Below, piece after piece: positions 40,375-46,840 of a stretch of 47,369 nucleotides of DNA (positions within the stretch are counted from its first letter, which is position 1; each line of letters begins with the position of its first letter). Below the pieces are notes generated by a model. The model saw only the letters and a list, made by a program, of their open reading frames with translations, had not been told where the DNA came from and did no database searches. The stretch covers positions 1 through 47,369 of the forward strand of contig QCIH01000009.1 in assembly GCA_003216795.1 (NCBI GenBank), in the 5' to 3' direction. A program made the translations under genes and the position numbers. The DNA comes from Prochlorococcus sp. AG-402-K16 (GTDB taxonomy: Bacteria; Cyanobacteriota; Cyanobacteriia; PCC-6307; Cyanobiaceae).

Positions 40375-40544
40375 ACCAAACTTATACAGTCATCATCCAA
40401 TCAAACATTATTGGCGGTGACAAAATTGCAATCAAAATTGGTGAGAACAAGATGTATCAACTACGTCAACTTCTTGCACCTGAATTGAAATCAAGAGCAA
40501 AGAAAGAGCAATGCAGCTCAATAACACTAGAAAACTTTTTTTAA
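40371..40544 (+). CDS. 57-aa small protein overlapping integrase stop
   Basis: The ATG lies in the ATGA overlap with the integrase stop. It reads MNQTYTVIIQSNIIGGDKIA to SSITLENFF. Two beta strands then a basic helix are plausible. I do not recognise it; coupling to the integrase suggests a linked role. Possible but unproven gene. Confidence 0.5.
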   Translation: MNQTYTVIIQSNIIGGDKIAIKIGENKMYQLRQLLAPELKSRAKKEQCSSITLENFF

Positions 40545-40607
40545 GGTATATTTGTCTGCTCTTTTAGAACGGGATAAAATTAAGATCAATGCATATGAAT
40601 TAGGGAA

Positions 40608-41001
40608 ATGGGAATGAACTTAATTTCAATAGCAGGTCTACTTTTATTTCTTATTTGGATACCTGCTGCAATATCTGGCATTTTCCAAATTTGGTTTACC
40701 TTAAACAGAAGAGCAGATACTTCACCAAGAGTTCTTTTCAATACTTTCTTTGAGAATATTTCAGACTGTAGGAAGAACTCTTTTTATCCCGCTTGCTGGA
40801 GCAATTTTCTTTTTTCAAGGATGGAGATTAGATCCAACCCTGCAATTTGGATGTTTGCTTTTAATAGGTGGACTTTTCATAGAAATGCTTCCTCAATTTA
40901 TTGATGATTATCAAGGATGGAGAAAAAGAACTGGTAGAGCAACTGCATCTCTTATTGTTGATACTCAACCAGATGATCAAAAAGAAGAAAAATTAAAATG
41001 A
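40608..41001 (+). pseudogene. Ycf66-family membrane protein, frameshifted
   Basis: The N-terminal half is in one frame (MGMNLISIAGLLLFLIWIPA, through SPRVLFNTFFENI). The C-terminal half is in the next (FQTVGRTLFIPLAGAIFFFQ, GWRLDPTLQFG, to DDQKEEKLK). Moving the frame near 40755-40762 joins them as a normal protein of about 130 residues. FFQGWRLDPTLQFG is the hallmark of Ycf66, a small thylakoid-type membrane protein of cyanobacteria and plastids with unclear function. The break could be a real mutation, programmed frameshifting or a sequence error. Its stop overlaps the next ATG (ATGA). Confidence 0.75.
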
Positions 41002-41549
41002 CAATTAATAAAAAAAATAAAGAGTTAATAGAAGAATTAAATAAAGGAGCAAAACCTAATGAATCGGAAGAAGAAAGAAAGTTAAGGTTGAAAGAATTAG
41101 TAAAAGAAAGAATCAAAAAAGATGAAGAATTTAGAAAATTTATTTCAGAGAAAAATTCATTAGATTCCCAAATAGAAGAAAGAAGGGAAAACTACGAAGA
41201 TGTTTGGGGAGAACCATTACCGCCAAAGAAAAGAGGAGAAAGATTTTTTGATTCAGTTGAATCTTCATATGATCAGGATTTAGATGCTTGGGGATACGAT
41301 AAAAGTAAAGAGGGTCACGTTTATTTGATCAAAGATATTCGATCAGGTTTATACAAAATTGGAATCACAAAAAATATGGAAAAAAGGATGAAGCAATTAG
41401 GCGTGGGTGATACTGCAGAATTAATTGATGATATTTTTGTTCCTGATGCAAAAGAGAGAGAGAGACAACTTCATAAAAAATATAAAGATGCAAGATTGCC
41501 TCAAACTGAATATTTCAATATTGGATATCCACCTAGTTTGGATTTATAG
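40998..41549 (+). CDS. GIY-YIG (T5orf172/MUG113-type) nuclease-like protein
   Basis: A 183-residue protein. The N-terminal 60 residues are charged and helical, probably coiled coil. The C-terminal part is GIY-YIG-like: GHVYLIKDI (from residue 106), YKIGITKNMEKRMKQL (Y119), then AKERERQLHKKYKDARLPQTEYFNI. The HxxxYKIGIT arrangement is the T5orf172/MUG113 form found in phages and mobile elements. Some members cut DNA; others have uncertain activity. It is translationally coupled to the Ycf66-family remnant by ATGA and precedes an HNH gene. Confidence 0.85.
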   Translation: MTINKKNKELIEELNKGAKPNESEEERKLRLKELVKERIKKDEEFRKFISEKNSLDSQIEERRENYEDVWGEPLPPKKRGERFFDSVESSYDQDLDAWGYDKSKEGHVYLIKDIRSGLYKIGITKNMEKRMKQLGVGDTAELIDDIFVPDAKERERQLHKKYKDARLPQTEYFNIGYPPSLDL

Positions 41550-41581
41550 ATGATAGACCTTGTAGATATTAATTATTAAAT

Positions 41582-42700
41582 ATGGAATTAAAAGGCGGAA
41601 AGTTATTAGATAAAATAAGGTCTCTTCACGGCTCAATTAATCTCCTTACTTACAGAGGTAATCTTAGAGAAGTTGCTGTTGAGTGTGGATACATTAGAAA
41701 AGACAGAATACAAAGAAAAGACATAAATGATGAAAAGTTCTTTCATTTTTGTAAGTCTTACTGGAGAGCACTTTTAGATGCTCCTGAATCAAATCGTTGG
41801 AATCCGAAGCGATTTAACAGGCTTAGACAAAAACTTCAACTAAAATATAAACATTTTCCAACTAAAGAAGAAAGAGAAGAAATAGAAAGAAAGGCTGCAA
41901 TAAGAAAAGCTTATCGAGAGAAAAATCCTCCAATTAAACAAGGAAAAGTTAAAAAAATTTTTGATGAATCAATAAAAGAAAATTATGAACAAGAAGCTCT
42001 TACTAAAAGAGCTAATACAAAATTAGGGCTATTAATGTATGACAAACTTACAGGAACCAAGCTTCTAAATGAGGTTATAAAGCTTAGACATTTCGGCAAA
42101 ACAGAAACAAGTATTTGCATAATTACTGGCTACGAAGTTTCTAAGATTGGAGTGTTTAGAAGGCAATTTGCAAAAGCAGCAGGGGTAAAATTAGCCCCTC
42201 TAAAAATGATGATAAAAGAGATGAAAGAGAAAGATTTTTTAGTTTCAGTTGCAAATAAAGCTAAAGAGGTAAAGCCAAATCAAGAGAATAAAGAAACTAA
42301 TGAAAATAAAGAAGAACAAGAAATATTTATCAACAGAGAGAAAATTTCATCTCAGGTTAAAAGACTTTATAGAAATCCAAAATTTAGAGAAAAGATATTA
42401 AAACAACACGGTTCGATTTGCTCTTGTTGCGATATTGCTATGGAGAAATTAATCGAAGCTGCCCACATAATTCCAGTTGAAGATAATGGAAATGATGATG
42501 TAAAAAATGGAATACCTTTATGCCCTACACATCACACAGCATTTGATAATTTCTTGTTCACTATCAATCCAACTGATAATTCAATTACTTATAAAGAAGG
42601 TTTAAGTTCTGATGACTTACAAATAACAAAAACAGAGTGCAGATTAAACGTAAGCAAAGAATCTTTGGAATATAGATATAAATTATTTAATCAAGAATAA
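41582..42700 (+). CDS. HNH endonuclease with duplicated cyAbrB-like N-terminal repeats
   Basis: A 372-residue protein. The C-terminus is an HNH_2-like nuclease: C280-x2-C283 (CSCC), H295 (IEAAHIIPV), then NGIPLCPTHH with C314 and H317/H318. The N-terminus (residues 2-67: LKGGKLLDKIRSL, then VAVECGYIRK and FFHFCKSYWRAL) resembles the cyanobacterial AbrB domain (LTGKALLxKVKEL, AKRCGYY). A second copy lies at about 155-200 (LTGTKLLNEVIKLRHF, then ITGYEVSKIG). A charged linker joins them to the nuclease. The nuclease call is firm; the AbrB resemblance is by eye. Likely a DNA-targeted nuclease of the element. Confidence 0.82.
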   Translation: MELKGGKLLDKIRSLHGSINLLTYRGNLREVAVECGYIRKDRIQRKDINDEKFFHFCKSYWRALLDAPESNRWNPKRFNRLRQKLQLKYKHFPTKEEREEIERKAAIRKAYREKNPPIKQGKVKKIFDESIKENYEQEALTKRANTKLGLLMYDKLTGTKLLNEVIKLRHFGKTETSICIITGYEVSKIGVFRRQFAKAAGVKLAPLKMMIKEMKEKDFLVSVANKAKEVKPNQENKETNENKEEQEIFINREKISSQVKRLYRNPKFREKILKQHGSICSCCDIAMEKLIEAAHIIPVEDNGNDDVKNGIPLCPTHHTAFDNFLFTINPTDNSITYKEGLSSDDLQITKTECRLNVSKESLEYRYKLFNQE

Positions 42701-42753
42701 ATTTTTTATCGGTTCAGGGTATACAAGCATCACGACAAAACCACCCGACAGAT

Positions 42754-43383
42754 ATGGCTACAAAAGGCTACGTATCAGGGTGGTATTTTTCTGAAACGAC
42801 ATACCAGCTCTATGGTTTAGATGTAGATACGACACCTAAACAAATGAAAGTTGCATACATCAGAGTTAGTAGTTCAACTCAGTCTTTAGAACTTCAACGT
42901 GAAGCAGTCCAGAAGGAAAATGTGGAGAAGATTTTTGAGGAGAAAGTCTCAGGAACTTCAACTCAAGGAAGAGAAAAATTAAAAGAGATGCTTGAGTTTG
43001 TACGTGAAGGAGATAGCGTTTACATCACTAGGACAGATCGCTTAGCACGTAGCATTTTGGATTTGCAGTTAATAGTTAAGGAACTTACTGAAAAGGGAGT
43101 TTCATTAGTAGCAACAGAGCAACCAATATCTACTAAAGATGCAACATCAAAATGCTTTCTGGATATGTTGGGTGTCTTTGCTGAGTTTGAGACAAACATA
43201 CGTAAAGAAAGACAAATGGAGGGTATAGCCAAAGCAAAAGCTAAAGGTATCTACAAAGGTGGCAAAGCGAAAATAAGTGTAGATGAAATTATCAAGCTCA
43301 AGAATGAAGGATTAGGAGCAACAGCTATAGCTAAAAAAATGAATATTCATAGAGATAGTGTTTATCGCCTCCTAAAGAAATGA
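42754..43383 (+). CDS. serine recombinase, resolvase/invertase family
   Basis: A 209-residue protein from the first ATG, or 179 from the ATG at 42844, which gives the usual start MKVAYIRVSSSTQSLELQ. The catalytic serine is in RVS, and GREKL, TDRLAR and FAEFETNIRKERQMEG carry the other active-site and dimer-helix residues. A C-terminal helix-turn-helix (LGATAIAKKMNIHRDSVYRL) binds DNA. All key residues are present, so it could be active. No ribosome-binding site distinguishes the starts. It lacks a transposase partner, so resolution, inversion or regulation within the element is possible. Confidence 0.9.
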   Translation: MATKGYVSGWYFSETTYQLYGLDVDTTPKQMKVAYIRVSSSTQSLELQREAVQKENVEKIFEEKVSGTSTQGREKLKEMLEFVREGDSVYITRTDRLARSILDLQLIVKELTEKGVSLVATEQPISTKDATSKCFLDMLGVFAEFETNIRKERQMEGIAKAKAKGIYKGGKAKISVDEIIKLKNEGLGATAIAKKMNIHRDSVYRLLKK

Positions 43384-43520
43384 AATACAAAGTTCAACTC
43401 TGGGTTTTGGGTACTGTATTTGATTTTTACTGTCATGCAGCTTCTCCATCAGGAGCTAATCAAGTAGCTCTAGCTCAACACCCAAATGCACGAATTATTT
43501 TCACAACCGCAATATTCTAA
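43380..43520 (+). CDS. 46-aa small protein, coupled to serine recombinase
   Basis: The ATG overlaps the recombinase stop (ATGA). It reads MKYKVQLWVLGTVFDFYCHA and ends PNARIIFTTAIF. A strand-rich little protein; the ALAQHPNARIIFT end is echoed at 44784-44837. Function unknown. Its coupling and the repeat copy support a real gene. Confidence 0.5.
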   Translation: MKYKVQLWVLGTVFDFYCHAASPSGANQVALAQHPNARIIFTTAIF

Positions 43521-43572
43521 ATATTGTCTATCAGCAAATTAAGCAAAATAAAAGCTTTAGAGAGGAATTGGG

Positions 43573-43611
43573 TCTTGGTTCAGTAAGTAAAGAACCAAGA
43601 GAAGGGTTCTT
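43573..43611 (+). terminator. alternative hairpins after the serine recombinase unit
   Basis: TCTTGGTTC (43573-43581) pairs perfectly with GAACCAAGA (43592-43600). The overlapping AAGAACC (43590-43596) can instead pair with GGTTCTT (43605-43611). Only one can form at a time. The second is followed by GTTT, a weak U tract. Terminator or attenuator between convergent genes. Confidence 0.5.
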
Positions 43612-43646
43612 GTTTAAGGCTGAGAAACCGTGACCTACGGGGTAAC

Positions 43647-44114
43647 TCAATATCCAGAAACTACATTAGGACTACGCACCATATTTCCGTAGGAATCAAA
43701 AGCACAACGACCAAAACTTGGAGCATTTCCACCAAAAGAATTTTTAGCATCAAAACTTATTCGTGCATCTACAACTGCATCTGGGTGTTCGTTCATCTTG
43801 TGTGGGGTAAATCTAACCTTTACCGCTTTATAGGATCTTTGATCTACTAATTGAGATTTAATTGCATCTTCACAAGCCCATCTCATCTTTAGCTCATGCT
43901 TATCAACAACTTCTTGAGCAGTTAATTTATAAGTTTTTGGAGTAGCATTTCTTTTTTCTAATATTTCTTTGTTGACACCACTTGGAGGTTTTGGAGTGTT
44001 GTATGTAGCGTTTTCCATCCTAAGTGAAAAAACAAAACCAATTAATATAAGTAACGCACCAAAACCCATAACTGTATTTGGTTGCGTTTTCCAAAGATTC
44101 TTCAAGAAGTTCAT
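43647..44114 (-). CDS. membrane-anchored hypothetical protein
   Basis: A 155-residue protein from the ATG at 44114 (a TTG at 44123 adds three residues). A hydrophobic helix near residues 16-33 (VMGFGALLILIGFVFSL) anchors it. The rest (KTYKLTAQEVVDKHELKMRWACEDAIKS, then FGRCAFDSYGNMVRSP) would lie outside and has two cysteines that might pair. It is about 10 bp downstream of another small membrane gene on the same strand. No known family recognised. Confidence 0.68.
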   Translation of the reverse strand: MNFLKNLWKTQPNTVMGFGALLILIGFVFSLRMENATYNTPKPPSGVNKEILEKRNATPKTYKLTAQEVVDKHELKMRWACEDAIKSQLVDQRSYKAVKVRFTPHKMNEHPDAVVDARISFDAKNSFGGNAPSFGRCAFDSYGNMVRSPNVVSGY

Positions 44115-44123
44115 AATGTTCAA

Positions 44124-44450
44124 CTAAAGCATATCCCAACATTTATCAGTAGATAATCCTGCACGCTTTTGCTTCTTAACGCAAACATCAAAATCTTGTA
44201 CTGAACCTTCTAAATTTGGATTCCTTTTTGGTTCATATTCTTGATTTAATAAAGCTGCGCAACCTCCAATAATTGCTACTAAAAAGACACCTATTGCAAT
44301 GTAACCTGCCGTTTCCTTTTGTTTATAACTGCTTGTAGATCCTACCGATTTTGATTTTGGTTTATTAGATGATGTCCCAGAAGGTTTCTTATCTTTATTT
44401 ACTGAATTAGTTGGTTTGCGATAATATTTTCCGTCTTTATCGTATGGCAT
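44124..44450 (-). CDS. single-helix membrane hypothetical protein
   Basis: A 108-residue protein starting MPYDKDGKYYRKPTNS, a basic Ser/Lys-rich cytoplasmic part, one membrane helix (about 49-68: YIAIGVFLVAIIGGCAALL) and a C-terminal tail with two cysteines (FDVCVKKQKRAG, STDKCWDML). It forms a two-gene unit with the membrane protein downstream and is divergent from the secreted protein gene, 45 bp between starts. Function unknown. Confidence 0.65.
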   Translation of the reverse strand: MPYDKDGKYYRKPTNSVNKDKKPSGTSSNKPKSKSVGSTSSYKQKETAGYIAIGVFLVAIIGGCAALLNQEYEPKRNPNLEGSVQDFDVCVKKQKRAGLSTDKCWDML

Positions 44451-44495
44451 AAAAAAAGGAGATAAACTATCTGCTAAGAATAATATTCTAAAAAT

Positions 44496-44783
44496 ATGAA
44501 AAAGCTTCTAATTTTACTAATTCTTACTTTTCCCACATTATTTGCTTTGGCAGAATCAAAAGATTGGAATAAAAAAAATGTTGTTGAATTATGTGGCGGT
44601 ATGTCTTCTGTTTCTCCATTTATAGGAGATAGAGGAGAAATTTTATCTATAAAAGTAAAAAAGAAGCCAATAAAAACAGCAACCTTTCAAGTTTTATCAG
44701 GAGCAATGGTTGTAACTTCAACTTGTGAACTAAACGAAAATGGAAGAACTTCAATAAAAACAGACTCAATTAAGCCCTACTAA
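44496..44783 (+). CDS. small secreted protein
   Basis: A 95-residue protein with a clear Sec signal peptide (MKKLLILLILTFPTLFALAE; cleavage after ALA expected). The mature part of about 75 residues is strand-rich with two cysteines (VELCGGMSS, STCELNENG) likely to form a disulfide. No family recognised. Divergent from the membrane pair, so these three may be an envelope cargo module. Confidence 0.68.
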   Translation: MKKLLILLILTFPTLFALAESKDWNKKNVVELCGGMSSVSPFIGDRGEILSIKVKKKPIKTATFQVLSGAMVVTSTCELNENGRTSIKTDSIKPY

Positions 44784-45198
44784 TCATCTTCGGCTCTAGA
44801 TCAACAACCAAATGCACAAATATTCACTCAAATATGATTTTCAGGTAATTTACTCCACTTAGATGCCCCTAGAAGGGCGATGAAAATAATGGCTGGTATG
44901 ATTGCACCCTCAGAAATGAAAGATTGTAGTGATAGCAGCCAATCTGGTTATGTTAAGGGAAGCTAAAAGTATCGAACTCTTACAAACTAACAGGGGGGAA
45001 TTGCCATAAAAATTGTATAAGTACCCTTGTACACGGTGATTAACGACATTAGGTCTAATTAAGTTCTTTAAGTGACCTATAAGTGATATTTGCAGAAGAA
45101 GTTATAGGAAAAGCAAAGAATAAACTACCAGGCTTTAAGTACACCAGGCTTGCAATCCATAAATAAAGGTAGTTCACAAGATTTTATTTGAGATAAAG
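44784..45198. other. intergenic stretch with remnants and repeats
   Basis: This 415-bp gap holds a partial copy of the end of the 46-aa gene (44784-44837, reading ALDQQPNAQIFTQI), a 28-codon frame (44880-44966), and CCTATAA (45076-45082) inverted as TTATAGG (45102-45108). ACCAGGCTT is repeated at 45127 and 45143, 16 bp apart. The promoter of the following small-gene operon is probably here, but no boxes are clear. Confidence 0.55.
44880..44966 (+). CDS. possible 28-aa peptide
   Basis: ATG at 44880 follows AGAAGGGCG, a good ribosome-binding site. The frame reads MKIMAGMIAPSEMKDC and ends SGYVKGS. Too short to be certain. Confidence 0.3.
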   Translation: MKIMAGMIAPSEMKDCSDSSQSGYVKGS

Positions 45199-45432
45199 AT
45201 GCCACAAGTATTATTCAACAGAGATAACGCAGTTAAACCCGACGAAGGAGGGTTTGGGTTAAGACCACCAATAAGTAGAAATGTAAGTTATGCAAGACAC
45301 CAACGACACTTGAATGACAAAGAAGAGAAGCTATGTCGTAAGTTCAACTGTGGATACAGCACCTTAATCAAATCATTAGTAGCAGAGAGATACCAAAGAG
45401 AGTTTGGAGAAGTAGTCACACCATTCTTTTAG
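45199..45432 (+). CDS. 77-aa protein with RHH-like C-terminus
   Basis: MPQVLFNRDNAVKPDEGG then a basic linker (RNVSYARHQRHLNDKEE) and helices (KLCRKFNCGYSTLIKSLVAERYQREFGE). The end resembles the two helices of ribbon-helix-helix DNA-binding proteins. First gene of a tightly packed small-gene operon running to 46378. Identity not recognised. Confidence 0.6.
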   Translation: MPQVLFNRDNAVKPDEGGFGLRPPISRNVSYARHQRHLNDKEEKLCRKFNCGYSTLIKSLVAERYQREFGEVVTPFF

Positions 45433-45442
45433 GAGAAACCAA

Positions 45443-45730
45443 ATGAAACCAAAATACGAAAAGAATGATATTTCCTATCAGGATGAAACTTGGTTTGAGA
45501 ATGAGAAGAGAAATATATTTGATATTCGCAATCAGCACAGAGAGCTAATGTCGCAAAAATACTATCAAGTCAGCACGAATGACCCTGATACTTATTTTGA
45601 GGTCACTTTCAGACCAAATATGTTGGCATCCCCTCCAAGATTAGTCAAAAGACACTCTCAACCAATTAAAGGCAGACCTCCTGAAGGAATGAAACCTGCT
45701 CCAACTGGTATGCCTTTTCTAAAACTATGA
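45443..45730 (+). CDS. 95-aa hypothetical protein
   Basis: MKPKYEKNDISYQDETWFEN at the start; Pro/Arg-rich end (SPPRLVKRHSQPIKGRPPEG). A strong AGGAG lies seven bases before the ATG. The stop overlaps the next ATG (ATGA). No membrane segment or known motif; function unknown. Part of the small-gene operon. Confidence 0.62.
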   Translation: MKPKYEKNDISYQDETWFENEKRNIFDIRNQHRELMSQKYYQVSTNDPDTYFEVTFRPNMLASPPRLVKRHSQPIKGRPPEGMKPAPTGMPFLKL

Positions 45731-45864
45731 AATTAAATATCACTCCCACATTTGCGGTAATGCTAAAGACACTTGCAAGACAAAATAATGCTGAAGTTGA
45801 AGAATATATTGAAGAACTTATCTTGAGCGAATATCAGAAAAAAAGGTTTCTGGAGCGAAACTAA
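45727..45864 (+). CDS. 45-aa ribbon-helix-helix-like protein
   Basis: MKLNITPTFAVMLKTLARQN, then AEVEEYIEELILSEYQKKRF. One short strand followed by two amphipathic helices is the Arc/MetJ ribbon-helix-helix layout, so a small DNA-binding regulator is likely. Overlaps the previous stop (ATGA) and the next start (TAATG). Confidence 0.6.
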   Translation: MKLNITPTFAVMLKTLARQNNAEVEEYIEELILSEYQKKRFLERN

Positions 45865-46019
45865 TGAATATAGTTTTTTCTCCAATAATTACTGAAAAGT
45901 TGAAAATGCTTATGCTCAAGAAATATCGCATCACGGATACTGGTAGCTCTGGAGCATCAAAGTTTCTATCCAAGAAAATTGATGAAGAGTACAAGTTACT
46001 AAACCTACCAGAGTACTAA
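45864..46019 (+). CDS. 51-aa small protein, possible RHH
   Basis: MNIVFSPIITEKLKMLMLKK, then GASKFLSKKIDEEYKLL. Again a strand followed by two helices, with basic residues. Starts and ends in TAATG overlaps with its neighbours, so expressed as one polycistron. Function inferred only from shape. Confidence 0.55.
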   Translation: MNIVFSPIITEKLKMLMLKKYRITDTGSSGASKFLSKKIDEEYKLLNLPEY

Positions 46020-46378
46020 TGGAATTAGACCTAGAAGAATTTAAGGAAAGATGGCAGCTAACTCCTGAACAGTTAAAGAGTACAAAAATGTCTCCTGAAG
46101 TTGTTGAGGTTTCTCAAAAGTTCTTATTGGAACTTGAAGATGGATTTATCAATAATATTTCTGATTGGTCTTTAGATCAGGGGATTTTTTTATATGAGGA
46201 GGAAGAAGATTATATCTGTCGATTTTTTCAATTTTCTAAAGGAATGACAAATCATTTTGTTGTTATTAGCCATATTCCTCAAATTGAATGTATTAGTAAA
46301 CAAATAGATGAGAGATTACTGACTGAAATCTCCAATACTGTAATGGAAATAATGGTTCGTCATATCAGCACCCCCTAA
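46019..46378 (+). CDS. 119-aa hypothetical acidic protein
   Basis: MELDLEEFKERWQLTPEQLK, then helical and strand regions (FLLELEDGFINNISDW, FFQFSKGMTNHFVVISHI). It is acidic and cytoplasmic, with no motif I recognise. Last gene of the small-gene operon, followed 62 bp on by a strong terminator. It could be a partner or inhibitor for the basic small proteins before it. Confidence 0.62.
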   Translation: MELDLEEFKERWQLTPEQLKSTKMSPEVVEVSQKFLLELEDGFINNISDWSLDQGIFLYEEEEDYICRFFQFSKGMTNHFVVISHIPQIECISKQIDERLLTEISNTVMEIMVRHISTP

Positions 46379-46440
46379 AACTAAATCCAAAGACACTCTT
46401 AATCTAAAACAATTCGATTTTGAGCAGTAAATATCAAAAT

Positions 46441-46477
46441 GCCTTCTGAATTACACAGGGGGCATAATTTTTTTTTT
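46441..46477 (+). terminator. rho-independent terminator of small-gene operon
   Basis: GCCTTCTG (46441-46448) pairs with CAGGGGGC (46456-46463), including two G-U pairs, across a 7-nt loop. Four bases later comes a run of ten Ts. Confidence 0.8.
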
Positions 46478-46479
46478 GG

Positions 46480-46520
46480 CATTAAAAAAGCACCTTATTA
46501 CCACGACGAAATTAGGTGCT
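46480..46520 (-). terminator. minus-strand terminator
   Basis: AGCACCTTATT (46489-46499) and AATTAGGTGCT (46510-46520) pair with one mismatch. On the minus strand a U tract follows (A run at 46484-46489). It may end the tRNA-Ser transcript or an unidentified minus-strand RNA. Confidence 0.7.
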
Positions 46521-46708
46521 AAATGTAGAAATTTTTTAACGGAAAAGGAAGACGGTAACTGAATAAACCTTTCCCTGCTTCACGAGGATGTAAACCAATC
46601 ATCCAATAGTATTTATATAAGTTTTATAGGGCATTTTTATCCCGCCACACCATTTTTGCCCATAGTTACTGCCATCACTAACAAATCTGATAGCTACAGA
46701 TTATTACT

Positions 46709-46768
46709 CGCCACACATTTCGCCACACCGATTTTTAATTTTGAGCAATACTGATAGGGAAGACCATA
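46709..46768. repeat. right-end paired repeats, candidate integrase arm sites
   Basis: CGCCACACA (46709-46717) and CGCCACACC (46721-46729) are 12 bp apart, as at the left end. GAAGACCATA (46759-46768) is the inverted form of the left-end TATGGTCTTC. A further CGCCACACC is at 46643-46651. Confidence 0.72.
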
Positions 46769-46840
46769 GCCCTAAATCTCCCTATATCACTACATTTTCC
46801 TAAATTGTCAGCACTATAACTACTATCTCAAACCATAATA

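Larger units (their letters stand above)
46379..46840. other. right end region: terminators, hairpins, arm repeats
   Basis: No protein gene is seen. In order: a plus-strand terminator (46441-46477), a minus-strand terminator (46480-46520), a GGATG/CATCC hairpin (46586-46604), one CGCCACACC (46643), the paired repeats (46709-46729), the inverted TATGGTCTTC copy (46759-46768), then the tRNA 3' end. Confidence 0.65.

Noticed and set aside
40608..40904. 98-codon open frame as a complete separate gene
   Set aside because: Its first half matches the Ycf66 N-terminus, but the second half is out of frame with the Ycf66 C-terminus, so it is a frameshift product.
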